A DNA stretch of 64,000 bases. Source: Acuticoccus sp. MNP-M23. GTDB taxonomy: Bacteria > Pseudomonadota > Alphaproteobacteria > Rhizobiales > Amorphaceae. Of this stretch, positions 1-9,559 are shown in pieces; position 1 is the first letter of the stretch; each line of letters begins with the position of its first letter. The stretch is taken from positions 1,722,001 to 1,786,000 of the forward strand of contig NZ_CP133480.1 of NCBI RefSeq assembly GCF_031195445.1, given 5' to 3'. A program made the translations under genes and the position numbers. The notes under the pieces are model-generated. The model worked only from the letters and a program-made list of their open reading frames with translations, searched no databases and had not been told where the DNA came from.

Positions 1-1
1 C

Positions 2-991
2 TGGACGGCGGCGGGGGAGGCAAAGTCCGTCGGGCTTCTCGGCAATGCGGCGGACGTTTTTGCCGAGCTTGTCGCCCGCGGCGTGAAGCCGGACATGGTG
101 ACCGACCAGACCTCCGCCCACGACCCGGTGAACGGCTACCTGCCCCAAGACTGGACGATGGACGAATGGCGCGAAAAGCGCACCAGCGACCCCGATGCGG
201 TGGAGCTTGCGTCCCGCGCGTCGATGAAGGTGCACGTTGCCGCGATGGTCGCGTTCCACAAGGCCGGCGTGCCGACGCTCGACTATGGCAACAATATCCG
301 GCAGGTGGCGAAGGACGAGGGGCTGGCGGACGCGTTCGCCTTTCCGGGCTTCGTCCCGGCCTATATCCGCCCGCTGTTTTGCCGCGGGATCGGCCCGTTC
401 CGCTGGGTGGCGCTCTCCGGCGACCCGGAGGACATCTACCGCACCGACCAGCGCGTGAAGGCGTTGATGCCGGATGACACGCACCTCCATACCTGGCTGG
501 ACATGGCGCGCGAGCGGATCGAATTTCAGGGCCTTCCGGCGCGGATCTGCTGGGTGGGCCTCGGCGATCGCCACCGGCTCGGGATGGCGTTCAACGAGAT
601 GGTGGCCAATGGCGAGGTGTCGGCCCCCATCGTGATCGGCCGCGACCACCTGGATTCCGGCTCCGTCGCGTCCCCCAACCGCGAGACCGAAGCCATGAAG
701 GACGGTTCGGACGCCGTGTCCGACTGGCCGCTGCTGAACGCGCTTCTCAACACCGCATCCGGCGCGACCTGGGTGTCGCTCCACCACGGCGGCGGCGTGG
801 GGATGGGGTATTCCCAGCATGCGGGGATGGTGGTGGTGGCCGACGGCACACCGGAGGCAGCGCGGCGGTTGGAGCGCGTTCTGTGGAACGACCCCGCCAC
901 CGGCGTCATGCGCCACGCCGATGCGGGCTACGACATTGCGCTGGACGTCGCGCGGGAGAAGGGGCTGGTGCTGCCGGGCATCCTGCCCTGA
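2..991 (+). CDS. hutU: Urocanate hydratase, C-terminal part (5' end outside window)
   Basis: Urocanase converts urocanate to imidazolonepropionate in histidine breakdown, using NAD+ as an electrophilic cofactor in the cytoplasm. The frame is open from base 2, so the gene starts upstream; about 329 residues of the usual ~555 are visible. The stretch with [13 protein letters not shown], the RPLFCRG(I) segment with its conserved cysteine, and the [10 protein letters not shown] and HHGGGVG blocks are family hallmarks. It stops 7 bp before a convergent VOC gene. No hutH/hutI is visible here, so the rest of the pathway must lie to the left or elsewhere. Confidence 0.95.
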   Translation, partial: WTAAGEAKSVGLLGNAADVFAELVARGVKPDMVTDQTSAHDPVNGYLPQDWTMDEWREKRTSDPDAVELASRASMKVHVAAMVAFHKAGVPTLDYGNNIRQVAKDEGLADAFAFPGFVPAYIRPLFCRGIGPFRWVALSGDPEDIYRTDQRVKALMPDDTHLHTWLDMARERIEFQGLPARICWVGLGDRHRLGMAFNEMVANGEVSAPIVIGRDHLDSGSVASPNRETEAMKDGSDAVSDWPLLNALLNTASGATWVSLHHGGGVGMGYSQHAGMVVVADGTPEAARRLERVLWNDPATGVMRHADAGYDIALDVAREKGLVLPGILP

Positions 992-998
992 CAGCGAG

Positions 999-1373
999 TC
1001 AGGATGGCGGCCGGTCCGCAAATGCGCGGCTTGAAAGCGAAACGCTGTTGCCCGACGGGTCCTTGAGGTTCGCAAACCGGTAGCCACCGCCATCGTGCAG
1101 CGGGCCAACCTCGATGCCCCTGGCGATCAGCGCATCCCGCGCCGTCTCGACGTCCGGCGTGTCGAACACCAGCTTCACCAGCGCCTGGCCTTCGCGCTGA
1201 CCCTTGCCTGCCGGATGCAGAAGCAGCGTGAGCCCGCCGGCAGGGGGGCAAAGCTCGACAATGCGGTCATCGGCCCGGTGGATCGCCTCGTAGCCGAAGG
1301 CATTGCCGTAAAACGCAGCCATCTCCGGCATCTTCTTGGTGTAGATGACGATGCGGTGGATGGCGGGGATCAT
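999..1373 (-). CDS. VOC (glyoxalase/bleomycin resistance) family protein
   Basis: A 124-residue single vicinal-oxygen-chelate module of the kind found in glyoxalase I, dioxygenases and fosfomycin-type resistance proteins. It begins MIPAIHRIVIYTKKM, the usual first beta strand with a putative metal-ligand His, and ends with the typical DPSGNSVSL strand. The frame is open further upstream, but residues there are Arg/Ser/Pro-rich and run over the ppa gene region, so the ATG at 1373 is preferred. The substrate cannot be read from sequence. Convergent with hutU. Confidence 0.8.
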   Translation of the reverse strand: MIPAIHRIVIYTKKMPEMAAFYGNAFGYEAIHRADDRIVELCPPAGGLTLLLHPAGKGQREGQALVKLVFDTPDVETARDALIARGIEVGPLHDGGGYRFANLKDPSGNSVSLSSRAFADRPPS

Positions 1374-1455
1374 GGGCGGCGGTCCGGTTTCGGCACGGCT
1401 GGCGGGCCGTGCCCGCCGCCCCGTTGGCGCGAGGCCGGAGCCTCGCGCCATACGC

Positions 1456-1992
1456 TCATTTCTTCTGCGCTTTGGCGCGCTCGATGGCGGCGACCACCTT
1501 TTCCTTGGCGACGTTCTCATCCGCCCAGCCGACGATCTTGACCCACTTGTTGGGCTCAAGATCCTTGTAGTGGGTGAAGAAGTGCTCGATCTGCTGCAAC
1601 GTGATGTCCGGCACGTCGGAGAAGGTCCTGATCTTCTCGTAACGCAGCGTCAGCCGGTTGGTCGGCACGGCGAGAATTTTCTCGTCCTCGCCGCTTTCGT
1701 CCGCCATCTGCAGGACGCCGATGGGCCGCGCGCTCATGACTGCGCCGGGCACGATGGGGCGCGTGGAGGCAATCATCACGTCGATCGGGTCGCCGTCGTC
1801 CGACAGGGTGTGCGGGACAAAGCCGTAGTTCACCGGGTAGCGCATCGGCGTGTAGAGGAAGCGATCGACCCAGAGCGCGCCGGATTCCTTGTCCATCTCG
1901 TACTTGATCGGCTCCCCGCCAACGGGGACCTCGATGATGACATTGAAGTCCTCGGGCGGGTTCTTCCCGATCGGAATGGCGTCGATGCGCAT
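1456..1992 (-). CDS. ppa: Inorganic pyrophosphatase (family I)
   Basis: Cytosolic soluble pyrophosphatase hydrolysing PPi to phosphate, 178 residues, the normal length for bacterial family I enzymes. It shows the signature around DGDPIDVMI with the metal-binding aspartates, the [11 protein letters not shown] segment and the C-terminal [10 protein letters not shown] block. A strong Shine-Dalgarno (AAGGAG) precedes the ATG at 1992. An inverted repeat GATTC-AGCC-GAATC at 2009-2022 lies just upstream in the leader; its role is unknown. Divergent from the TRAP operon. Confidence 0.96.
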   Translation of the reverse strand: MRIDAIPIGKNPPEDFNVIIEVPVGGEPIKYEMDKESGALWVDRFLYTPMRYPVNYGFVPHTLSDDGDPIDVMIASTRPIVPGAVMSARPIGVLQMADESGEDEKILAVPTNRLTLRYEKIRTFSDVPDITLQQIEHFFTHYKDLEPNKWVKIVGWADENVAKEKVVAAIERAKAQKK

Positions 1993-2163
1993 GGCGTCTC
2001 CTTGGTGCGATTCAGCCGAATCAAAAGCGTTTCACCGTGAATTAGCGCGCTTTGCAATGCCGTTCACCTCTTTGTCGCCCATCTCGACAACGGCACCGAG
2101 ATGGCCTGAAATGTGCTCAACGCGAAAATGCGCCGTTTGGAGCGCATCGGACGGAGGAAACCG

Positions 2164-3267
2164 ATGACCACATTGACCCGCAGAGGCCTGATCGGTGGTG
2201 CGGCCGCAGCCGCCGGCGTTGCCGGCACGACAACGCTGGCCGCCCCCGCCATTGCCCAGTCCACCATGACCTGGAAGATGGTCACCGCCTGGCCGAAAAA
2301 CCTGCCGGGCCCCGGCGTTGCAGCCCAGATGCTGGCCGACCGGATCACTGCACTGTCCGGCGGGCGCATCAAGGTCGACCTTTATGCCGCAGGCGAGCTG
2401 GTGCCCGGCAATGGCGTGTTCGACGCCGTGTCCGAAGGTACGGCGGAAATCTACCACGCGGTCCCGGCCTACTGGGGCTCCAAGTCCAAGGGCATCCTCT
2501 TGTTCGGGTCGCAGCCGTTCGGGCTTGGCGCGATGGAGCAGGTGGGCTGGCTGACCCAGGGGGGTGGCCAGGACCTTTACGACGAAATGTACGGCCGCTT
2601 CGGCCTGAAGCCGTTCCTGTGCGGCAATTCCGGGCCGCAATGGGCCGGCTGGTTCCGCAACGAGATCAAGAGTGTCGACGACCTGAAAGGCCTGCGCTTC
2701 CGCACCACGGGCCTTGCGTCCGAGATGTGCAACAAGCTCGGCATGGCGGTGCAGGCGATGGGCGGCGGCGCCATGTTCCAGGCGCTCCAGTCCGGCGCGC
2801 TGGACGCTGGCGAGTTCATCGGCCCGTGGACAGATTCAGCGCTGGGCTTTTACCAGATCGCCAAGAATTATTACTGGCCGGGCGTGGGCGAGCCGTCGTC
2901 CGCAGAGGAGTGCGCCATCAACGCCGAGGTGTACGAGAACCTCCCGGCGGACCTGCAGCAGGCCGTGAAGTTTGCCGCCGAAAGCCTCTACAACCCGGTG
3001 TGGACCGAATACACCACCAAGCACGCGCAGGCGCTCCAGCAGATGGTGGCCAACGAGGGCGTGATGGTGCGCAAGCTGCCGGACGATGTGATGATTGCCA
3101 TGGGCAACGCTGCCGGCGAGGTGATTGCGGAGCTTCAGGGCGACGATGACGAGCTGGTCCGCCGGATCACCGAGAGCTATCTCGCCTACCGCGCGCTGAT
3201 GATGAGCTACATCCCGTACGCGGATGCCGGCGAGTACAACGCCCGCCAGCTCGACTACAAATACTGA
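2164..3267 (+). CDS. TRAP transporter substrate-binding protein (DctP family)
   Basis: Periplasmic solute receptor of a tripartite ATP-independent transporter, 367 residues. The N-terminus MTTLTRRGLIGGAAAAAG is a twin-arginine signal with an AxA-type end (APAIAQ), so the protein is probably Tat-exported. The central region with FRTTGLASEM carries the conserved Arg that normally salt-bridges a carboxylate in this family. Start chosen at 2164 because GGAGGAAACCG precedes it. First gene of a three-gene set with DctQ and DctM. The family often takes organic acids (2-oxo acids, lactate, amides); the actual ligand is not determinable here. Confidence 0.92.
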   Translation: MTTLTRRGLIGGAAAAAGVAGTTTLAAPAIAQSTMTWKMVTAWPKNLPGPGVAAQMLADRITALSGGRIKVDLYAAGELVPGNGVFDAVSEGTAEIYHAVPAYWGSKSKGILLFGSQPFGLGAMEQVGWLTQGGGQDLYDEMYGRFGLKPFLCGNSGPQWAGWFRNEIKSVDDLKGLRFRTTGLASEMCNKLGMAVQAMGGGAMFQALQSGALDAGEFIGPWTDSALGFYQIAKNYYWPGVGEPSSAEECAINAEVYENLPADLQQAVKFAAESLYNPVWTEYTTKHAQALQQMVANEGVMVRKLPDDVMIAMGNAAGEVIAELQGDDDELVRRITESYLAYRALMMSYIPYADAGEYNARQLDYKY

Positions 3268-3298
3268 CCGCCGGGGTGGCTGAACCGGAGCGCGGCGG

Positions 3299-3817
3299 GT
3301 GAACCGGCTCGCCGCGCGGCTCGACCTTGTGAACCGCGCCGCCGGAGCACTGGTGGCGTGGCTGGCCGTGGTGCTGGTGCTTCTCCAGTTTGCGGTGGTG
3401 ATTGCCCGGCACGTGTTCGGCGTGTCGGACATTGCCGCCACCGAGGCGGTCCTTTACGTCCACGCCGCGCTGTTCATGCTGGGTGCGGGCTACGCGTACC
3501 TGGTGGACGCGCATGTGCGGGTGGACATCTTCTACGCCAAGCTCGGCGTGCGCGGGCGGGCGGCGGTGGACGTTGCAGGCGCGCTGATCTTCCTTGCGCC
3601 GGCGCTGGGACTGCTCGCCTACTGGTCATGGCCGATGGTGTCCCGCTCGTGGGCCATTCTGGAGGGGCCGATCTCGGTTGGCGGCATTCCGGCGTCGTTT
3701 CTGATGAAATCCCTGGTGCCGGCCTTTTGCGTGCTGATGGCGGTGCAGGGGGTCGCGCGGCTCCTGCGTGATCTGGAAGCGCTGCGTGGCGGCAGCGAAA
3801 CGGTGGGCGATGCTTGA
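3299..3817 (+). CDS. TRAP transporter small permease (DctQ family)
   Basis: Small membrane subunit, 172 residues with four hydrophobic segments at roughly residues 10-35, 45-65, 80-105 and 125-150. It starts with GTG at 3299, 31 bp after the binding protein. Its last codons overlap the start of DctM by 8 bp (ATGCTTGA), so the two membrane subunits are translationally coupled. The function is as scaffold of the DctM carrier in the inner membrane. Confidence 0.9.
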   Translation: MNRLAARLDLVNRAAGALVAWLAVVLVLLQFAVVIARHVFGVSDIAATEAVLYVHAALFMLGAGYAYLVDAHVRVDIFYAKLGVRGRAAVDVAGALIFLAPALGLLAYWSWPMVSRSWAILEGPISVGGIPASFLMKSLVPAFCVLMAVQGVARLLRDLEALRGGSETVGDA

Positions 3818-5345
3818 CCTTCTGATGTTCGCCGGCCTGATGGTGGCGATCCTGTCCGGCTTTCCCGCCGCATTCGCCATCGGCGGCGTTGCGATGCTGT
3901 TTGCGCTTCTGGGCGCGGCCCTCGGGGTGTTCGACCTTTCGCTGCTCGGCGCACTGGGGCAGCGGGTCTTCGGCATCCTCACGAATGGCGTGCTGATTGC
4001 GATCCCGCTGTTCGTGTTCATGGGCATCGTCCTCGAAAAGTCGCGCATTGCGGAGGACCTCCTCACCACCATGGGGCGCCTGTTCGGCAAGCGCGCCGGG
4101 GGGCTTGGCGTTTCGGTGGTGTTTGTGGGGGCGCTTCTGGCTGCCTCCACCGGAATTGTCGGCGCCACGGTGGTGGCCATGGGGCTGATTGCGCTGCCCG
4201 CCATGCTGAAGGCCGGCTACAGCGCGCCGCTGGGGGCCGGCATTGTGGCCACGTCCGGCACGCTGGGGCAGATCATCCCGCCGTCGACATTGCTCATCAT
4301 CCTGTCGGACGTGATGAGCAATGCCTACCAGCAAGCCCAGTATGCCGAGGGCAAGTTCACGATCGACACCATTTCGGTCGGCGAGACCTTTGCGGCGGCG
4401 CTCGTGCCGGGTCTCGTCCTGGTGGGGATCTACATTCTTTATCTGGTCGGCCGGGCGCTGTGGCGGCCACAGGACCTGCCACCGGTGGCCGACGCGGGCG
4501 GCGTCACCGCGCGGGAGGTGGCGCTGGTGATCGCACCGCCGGTGGCGCTGATCCTTGCGGTGCTCGGCTCCATTCTGGGCGGGGTGGCAACGCCGTCGGA
4601 GGCGGCGTCGGTGGGAGCGGTTGGCGCGGTGTTCATGGCGGGGGCGCGGCTTGGCCGGGCAGCGCCCGTCCTGTGGGGGGCTGCGGCCTTTGTGGTGCTG
4701 GCCGTTCTGGCGGTTCTGCGGCCGATCCGCCTGCAACGGGGCGACACCGACAGCGTGGACATGCTGTTTGCAGCGGCAGCGGGGGCGCTGGTTGTCGTCG
4801 GCACGATCGGGCTCGTTCTGGCGCTGTGGCGGCTGCTGCGAGGCGGTTTGCTGAAGGCGGTGGCCACGCAGACGATGACGGTGACGGCGATGATCTTTGC
4901 CACCATCATCACCGCATCCATGTTCAGCCTCGTGCTGGTGGGGCTGGGTGGGGAAGACCGGATCGAGGCGCTGCTGACATCCATGCCGGGCGGACCGTTC
5001 GGCGCGCTCGCCTTTTCCATGGCGATCATCTTCGTCCTCGGCTTCTTCCTCGATTTTGTCGAGATCAGCGTCATCCTGCTGCCGCTGGTGGTGCCGGTGC
5101 TGATCCTGATGGGACACGACCCCACGTGGCTTGCGGTGCTGATTGCCATCAACCTGCAAACCTCGTTTCTGACGCCGCCATTCGGCTTCTCGCTGTTCTA
5201 CCTGCGCGGCGCGGCCCCGCCGGAGGTGACCACCGGCGACATCTATCGCGGGGTGGCGCCGTTCATCGGCTTGCAGGCGGTGGGCATTGCGCTCGTATGG
5301 GCGCTGCCGTGGCTAGCCACCGCATTGCCGGGCTGGCTTTACTGA
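3810..5345 (+). CDS. TRAP transporter large permease (DctM family)
   Basis: Main carrier subunit, 511 residues, almost entirely hydrophobic with 12-14 predicted membrane spans and the re-entrant-loop-like segments GTLGQIIPPSTLLII and LQTSFLTPPFG typical of DctM. It drives Na+ (or H+)-coupled uptake of solute delivered by the receptor. ATG at 3810 lies inside the end of the small permease; the upstream in-frame ATG at 3768 is inside DctQ and less likely. The segment at roughly residues 290-350 is a variable cytoplasmic/TM insertion compared with short DctM proteins. Confidence 0.93.
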   Translation: MLDLLMFAGLMVAILSGFPAAFAIGGVAMLFALLGAALGVFDLSLLGALGQRVFGILTNGVLIAIPLFVFMGIVLEKSRIAEDLLTTMGRLFGKRAGGLGVSVVFVGALLAASTGIVGATVVAMGLIALPAMLKAGYSAPLGAGIVATSGTLGQIIPPSTLLIILSDVMSNAYQQAQYAEGKFTIDTISVGETFAAALVPGLVLVGIYILYLVGRALWRPQDLPPVADAGGVTAREVALVIAPPVALILAVLGSILGGVATPSEAASVGAVGAVFMAGARLGRAAPVLWGAAAFVVLAVLAVLRPIRLQRGDTDSVDMLFAAAAGALVVVGTIGLVLALWRLLRGGLLKAVATQTMTVTAMIFATIITASMFSLVLVGLGGEDRIEALLTSMPGGPFGALAFSMAIIFVLGFFLDFVEISVILLPLVVPVLILMGHDPTWLAVLIAINLQTSFLTPPFGFSLFYLRGAAPPEVTTGDIYRGVAPFIGLQAVGIALVWALPWLATALPGWLY

Positions 5346-5377
5346 CCAGTATTGTGCGCATGGCACAGGAGACACCC

Positions 5378-5956
5378 ATGCGCACACCGTCGATTTTCGC
5401 CCTCTTGATGATTTTTTGCGCGGCCCCCGCCGCCGCCAGCGAAGCCGCGTGGCAGGCGCTGTCCCGCCCCGGTGCGGTGGCGATGATGCGCCACGCCCTT
5501 GCCCCCGGCACCGGCGATCCCGCCGGCTTCGACGTGGCCGACTGTACCACCCAGCGCAACCTCGATGCGCGCGGCCGCGCGCAGGCCCGCGCCATTGGCG
5601 ACCTGTTCCGCGCCAACGGCATCGACAATGCAAACGTCCTCTCCAGCGCGTGGTGCCGCAGCCTGGAGACCGCGCGGCTGCTGGATCTCGGTCCGGTGGA
5701 GACGCTGCCTGCGCTCAACTCGTTCTTCGCCAACCGGGCGGACCGCGCGCCGCAGACCGAGGCATTGCGGTCCTATCTCGCCAAGGCGCCTGACGCACCG
5801 CTGCGCATTCTCGTCACCCATCAGGTGAACATTTCGGCGCTGACGGGTGAGTTTACCCGCTCGGGCGAGATGGTGGTGCTTCAGGTGGCACAGGACGGCA
5901 CCCTCGATGTGACGGGCGCGATTGCAGTGCCGGTGCCCCCGCCCGGCACCGACTGA
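5378..5956 (+). CDS. Secreted histidine phosphatase family protein
   Basis: About 192 residues with an N-terminal Sec signal (MRTPSIFALLMIFCAAPAAASEA). The motif MMRHALAPG is the RH(G) phosphohistidine site of the phosphoglycerate-mutase-like superfamily, and LVTHQVNIS near the end supplies the second catalytic His. The start at 5378 has AGGAGA 6 nt upstream; the ATG at 5360 lacks a ribosome site. It follows DctM by 32 bp on the same strand and may be co-transcribed. The substrate is unknown; the periplasmic location argues against a glycolytic role. Confidence 0.82.
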   Translation: MRTPSIFALLMIFCAAPAAASEAAWQALSRPGAVAMMRHALAPGTGDPAGFDVADCTTQRNLDARGRAQARAIGDLFRANGIDNANVLSSAWCRSLETARLLDLGPVETLPALNSFFANRADRAPQTEALRSYLAKAPDAPLRILVTHQVNISALTGEFTRSGEMVVLQVAQDGTLDVTGAIAVPVPPPGTD

Positions 5957-6028
5957 ACCGGCGGGCAATGTGCAACCGGGCAAAACAAGGTCATACTCCG
6001 GCAAAAGATAAAAATGGCGGAGGACATG

Positions 6029-7291
6029 ATGCTCGGGATCAGAAATGCCAAGGTGTTCGACGGTGAAAGCGTTGCATTGCCGGGCACCGAGGTGCTGGTG
6101 GATGGGAATATCATCAAATCGGTCGGCACGGGGGTGATTCCCCCAGGCACCGAAACCATTGACGGCACGGGGATGACCTTGATGCCCGGAATGGTGGAAG
6201 GCCACTGCCACCCCAGCTTTACCGACGTGAACGAAGGGCCGGACCTTGGGCGCATCTGCCCGGAGCGACACATGCTGCTCACAGCCCGCAACCTGAAACA
6301 ACTGCTGGATCACGGGTTTACTTCCGTGTTCGAGGCGGCGTCCGCCAAGCCGATGCTGGGCGTGACCGCGCGCGATGCGATCAACGAACGGCTTATCGAC
6401 GGTCCGCGGATGCGGGCTGGCAGCCCGGAGGTGACCAACACCGCCGGCCTCGGCGACGAGCGCAAGCGGCACATTCATCTGGAAAGCTTCGGTCTGGTGG
6501 CCGACGGGGCGGACGAATTCCGAAAGGTGGCGCGGGAATGCGTTCGCGACGGCGTCGACACGTTGAAGATCAACATTTCGGGCGACGATTTCGTCAGCCA
6601 CGCGCGTGCCGAAATCACGCCGCTGGAGGACGAGGAGCTGGCCGCTTTCGTCAAGGTCGCGCGGGCCTATCACAAGACGGTGGCCTGCCACGCCAGATCG
6701 TCGCAGAGCGTGAAGATGGCCGTCCGGCACGGGATCGACTGCATCTACCACTGCGATTATGCGGACACCGAAGCGCTGGACATGCTGGAAAGCGTCAAGG
6801 ACCGGATCTTTGTCGGCCCCGCCTTCGGCCTGGTGCACAACGCAGTGCACGAGGGCGACCGGGTCGGCATGACGCCGGACGTGGTCGCCTCCATGGGGCT
6901 TTACCGCAAGTTCGAGCACACGGTGGCGACGCTGACCGAAATCCGCAAGCGCGGCCTGCGCGTGGTGGTGGGCGGCGATTATGGCTTTGCGATCACCCCC
7001 ATGGGCACCAACGCGCGCGACATTGCGCACTTCGTCAAATTTTTTGGCTATTCGCCCGCCGAGGCGCTGTCCTGTGCCACCCGCGTCGGCGGCGCGCTCA
7101 TGGGCATGAATTTGGGCATGATCCGCGAGGGAATGCTGGCGGACCTCCTCCTGGTGCGCGGTGACGTGCTCGCCGACGTATCGCTGGTTCAGCATCAGGA
7201 CAATCTGGCGCTCATCATGAAGGACGGGGTGCTCTACAAGAATGCCCTTGGTGCGGCGGGGGAACGGCGGGGGCTGATCGCGGCGGAATGA
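6029..7291 (+). CDS. Amidohydrolase family protein (imidazolonepropionase/prolidase-like branch)
   Basis: Metal-dependent hydrolase of about 420 residues with a beta-sandwich flank and TIM barrel. The first metal site is HCH (residues 59-61), followed by a Lys in LKINISGDD, His in ACHARS, His in IYHCDYAD and a barrel-end Asp in VGGDYGF. This arrangement fits binuclear amidohydrolases. GGAGG at 6019-6023 suits the ATG at 6029 better than the ATGs at 6014 and 6026. It follows the TRAP operon on the same strand after a 72-bp gap, so a cyclic or amide substrate imported by TRAP is plausible but unproven. Confidence 0.85.
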   Translation: MLGIRNAKVFDGESVALPGTEVLVDGNIIKSVGTGVIPPGTETIDGTGMTLMPGMVEGHCHPSFTDVNEGPDLGRICPERHMLLTARNLKQLLDHGFTSVFEAASAKPMLGVTARDAINERLIDGPRMRAGSPEVTNTAGLGDERKRHIHLESFGLVADGADEFRKVARECVRDGVDTLKINISGDDFVSHARAEITPLEDEELAAFVKVARAYHKTVACHARSSQSVKMAVRHGIDCIYHCDYADTEALDMLESVKDRIFVGPAFGLVHNAVHEGDRVGMTPDVVASMGLYRKFEHTVATLTEIRKRGLRVVVGGDYGFAITPMGTNARDIAHFVKFFGYSPAEALSCATRVGGALMGMNLGMIREGMLADLLLVRGDVLADVSLVQHQDNLALIMKDGVLYKNALGAAGERRGLIAAE

Positions 7292-7397
7292 GGGGCTTTG
7301 CGGGCCCGGCGAAGGTGTCCCTTGCGCTGTGTGCGGGTCCGGGCTTTGCTCCGGGGAAAGGGGCGGGCCAACCGTTCATCGTCAGGGGAGAACGCGG

Positions 7398-9380
7398 ATG
7401 ACGGGGCAGGTTCCGGCCGGTCAGGCGGCGGGCGACACGTTTCCCAAGCTGCTGCTCGACAATGCGCGCCGCCGCGGCAACCGTCCCGCCATGCGCGAGA
7501 AGGACCGCGGCATCTGGCACACCGTCACCTGGTGGGAATTGCGCGACGAGGTGATGCGGTTTGCCCTTGGGCTGGAAGCGCTGGGGTTCCAGCCGGGCGA
7601 TGCCATCGCCATTGTCGGCAACAACAAGCCGCGCCTTTACTGGACGTTCATGGCGGCGCAATCGCTCCAGGGCATCCCGGTCCCGGTCTATGCCGATGCG
7701 ATTGCGGAGGAGCTGGCCTATGTGCTGGCCCACGCCGGCGTTCGCTTTGCGCTCTGTCAGGATCAGGAGCAGGTGGACAAGTGCCTTGCCGCGCACGAAA
7801 GCGCGCCGGTGCTGGAGCACATCATCTACGACGAGCCGCGCGGCCTGCGGGATTATGCGGCGGACCGGTTGCATGCCTTTACCGCGGTTCAGGCGATGGG
7901 CGACCGGCGGCTTGCGGACGAACCGGGCGTGGCGGCAACGTGGGAGAAGCGTGTGGACGCGGCCAGCGGCGCCGATGTTTCCACCATCCTTTACACCTCA
8001 GGCACCACCGGTCAGTCCAAGGGGGTGGTGCTGGAGGCTGCACGCGCCGTAGAGGCGGCGCGCGACACCGCCGCATTCGACGGGCTGACCGAAAATGACG
8101 AGGTGCTCGCCTACCTGCCGCTCGCCTGGGTTGGCGACCACTACCTCAACTATGCGCAGGGTCTTGTGACCGGGTTCTGCACCGCCTGCCCCGAAGGGCC
8201 GCAGACCGTGCAGCAGGACCTGCGCGAGATCGGGCCGACCTTCTATTTCGCGCCGCCGCGGGTGTTCGAGGAGCTTCTGACGCGGGTGCTCATCCGGATG
8301 GAGGATGCGAGCGCGCTGAAGCGTGCGCTGTTCAACCGCTGCATGGCGGTGGCCAAGCGGCACGGCGAGGCCATTCTGGACAAGCGGCCCGTGCCGCTCT
8401 CCGGCCGTATCGCCTACTGGTTTGGCGAACGGCTGATCTACGGCCCGCTCAAGAACGTGCTCGGCTTTTCGCGGATCCGGACGGCGTACACGGCGGGCGA
8501 AGCCATCGGCCCGGAGCTGTTCTCCTTCTTTCGGGCGCTGGGGATCAACCTCAAGCAGCTCTACGGGCAGACCGAGGCGTTCCTTTATGTCACCGCGCAG
8601 CCGGACGGTGCGGTGCGGGCCGACACGGTGGGGCCGGCAATGCCCGGCGTGACGCTGAAACTGTCGGACAGCGGCGAGGTGCTGTTCCGCTCGCCCGGCA
8701 TGTTCGTCGAATACTTCAAGGATCCGGAGAAGACGGCGGAGGCGCTGACCGCGGACGGCTTTGTGAAGACCGGCGATGCAGGAATTTTCGAGGCTGACGG
8801 TCAGCTGAAGATCATCGACCGGGCCAAGGATGTGGGGCGGCTCGACGATGGCGCTCTCTTCGCGCCCAAATATCTGGAAAACAAGCTGAAATTCTTTCCC
8901 GAAGTGCGGGAGGCGGTCACCTACGGCCACGAGCGGCCTTTTGTGGCGGCCATGCTGAACATCGACCTTGTGGCGGTGGGCAACTGGGCCGAGCGCAACA
9001 ACATTGCCTACGCCTCCTATCAGGAGCTGGCGCAGCATCCGCGGGTGGCTGAAACCATGGCTGCGCACATTGCGCTCACCAACCAGGCGCTGGCGGCCGA
9101 GCCTCAGATGGCGGGGATGCAGATCCGCCGCTTTCTGGTGCTTCACAAGGAGCTGGATGCGGACGACGGCGAGCTGACGCGCACCCAGAAGGTGCGGCGC
9201 GCCTTTGTGGCCGACCGCTACGCCCCGCTGATCGATGCGCTCTACGGCGGTGCGGACACCTGCTTCGTCCGCACCGAAGTGACGTTCGAGGATGGCCGGC
9301 GCGGCTTTGTTGAGGCGACCGTGACAATTCATGACGCGGCGGTGGTGCCGGCGACGTCGCCGGCAAGGGCTGCGGCATGA
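7398..9380 (+). CDS. AMP-dependent synthetase/ligase (long-chain acyl-CoA synthetase-like)
   Basis: A 660-residue adenylate-forming enzyme that activates a carboxylic acid as acyl-AMP and transfers it to CoA. The P-loop-like motif ILYTSGTTGQSKG, the YGQTEAF segment and KTGDAGIFEADGQLKIIDRAKD (A8/A9 hinge) are clear. The pattern with 'PRVFEELLTRVL' and a late DGELTRTQKVRR block matches the FadD15/FAA1-like long form. The ATG at 7398 is preceded by AGGGGAG. It leads the livGHMKF-type region and pairs with a PaaK-like ligase at the far end, suggesting activation of an imported acid. Chain length or aromatic specificity cannot be read. Confidence 0.88.
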   Translation: MTGQVPAGQAAGDTFPKLLLDNARRRGNRPAMREKDRGIWHTVTWWELRDEVMRFALGLEALGFQPGDAIAIVGNNKPRLYWTFMAAQSLQGIPVPVYADAIAEELAYVLAHAGVRFALCQDQEQVDKCLAAHESAPVLEHIIYDEPRGLRDYAADRLHAFTAVQAMGDRRLADEPGVAATWEKRVDAASGADVSTILYTSGTTGQSKGVVLEAARAVEAARDTAAFDGLTENDEVLAYLPLAWVGDHYLNYAQGLVTGFCTACPEGPQTVQQDLREIGPTFYFAPPRVFEELLTRVLIRMEDASALKRALFNRCMAVAKRHGEAILDKRPVPLSGRIAYWFGERLIYGPLKNVLGFSRIRTAYTAGEAIGPELFSFFRALGINLKQLYGQTEAFLYVTAQPDGAVRADTVGPAMPGVTLKLSDSGEVLFRSPGMFVEYFKDPEKTAEALTADGFVKTGDAGIFEADGQLKIIDRAKDVGRLDDGALFAPKYLENKLKFFPEVREAVTYGHERPFVAAMLNIDLVAVGNWAERNNIAYASYQELAQHPRVAETMAAHIALTNQALAAEPQMAGMQIRRFLVLHKELDADDGELTRTQKVRRAFVADRYAPLIDALYGGADTCFVRTEVTFEDGRRGFVEATVTIHDAAVVPATSPARAAA

Positions 9381-9559
9381 ACGGCGCAGCGGCAGCGCCG
9401 CGCAGCGGCCGACAGGGCCTTGCGCGCAGATGCGGATCGCCACGGTTGCAGCAGTCGGCGCCAGCGGTGCAGGCACCTGCGCGGCGGTGGCGCGTGGTGC
9501 TGCCGGCTGCCGGCCGCCGCGGTGGCGGTCCTGCCGCCCGGGCTCTTGTTCGGGTTCGC

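Noticed and set aside
3474-5159. 561-codon open frame on the minus strand opposite DctM
   Set aside because: Composition (Arg/His/Gln/Asp runs) is that of an antisense frame in G+C-rich DNA; DctM on the other strand is unmistakable.
5339-7195. 618-codon minus-strand frame over the phosphatase and amidohydrolase
   Set aside because: Shadow of two real plus-strand genes; no domain and His/Arg-rich composition.
7998-9476. 492-codon minus-strand frame opposite the acyl-CoA synthetase
   Set aside because: Antisense of a strongly conserved enzyme; no recognisable protein.
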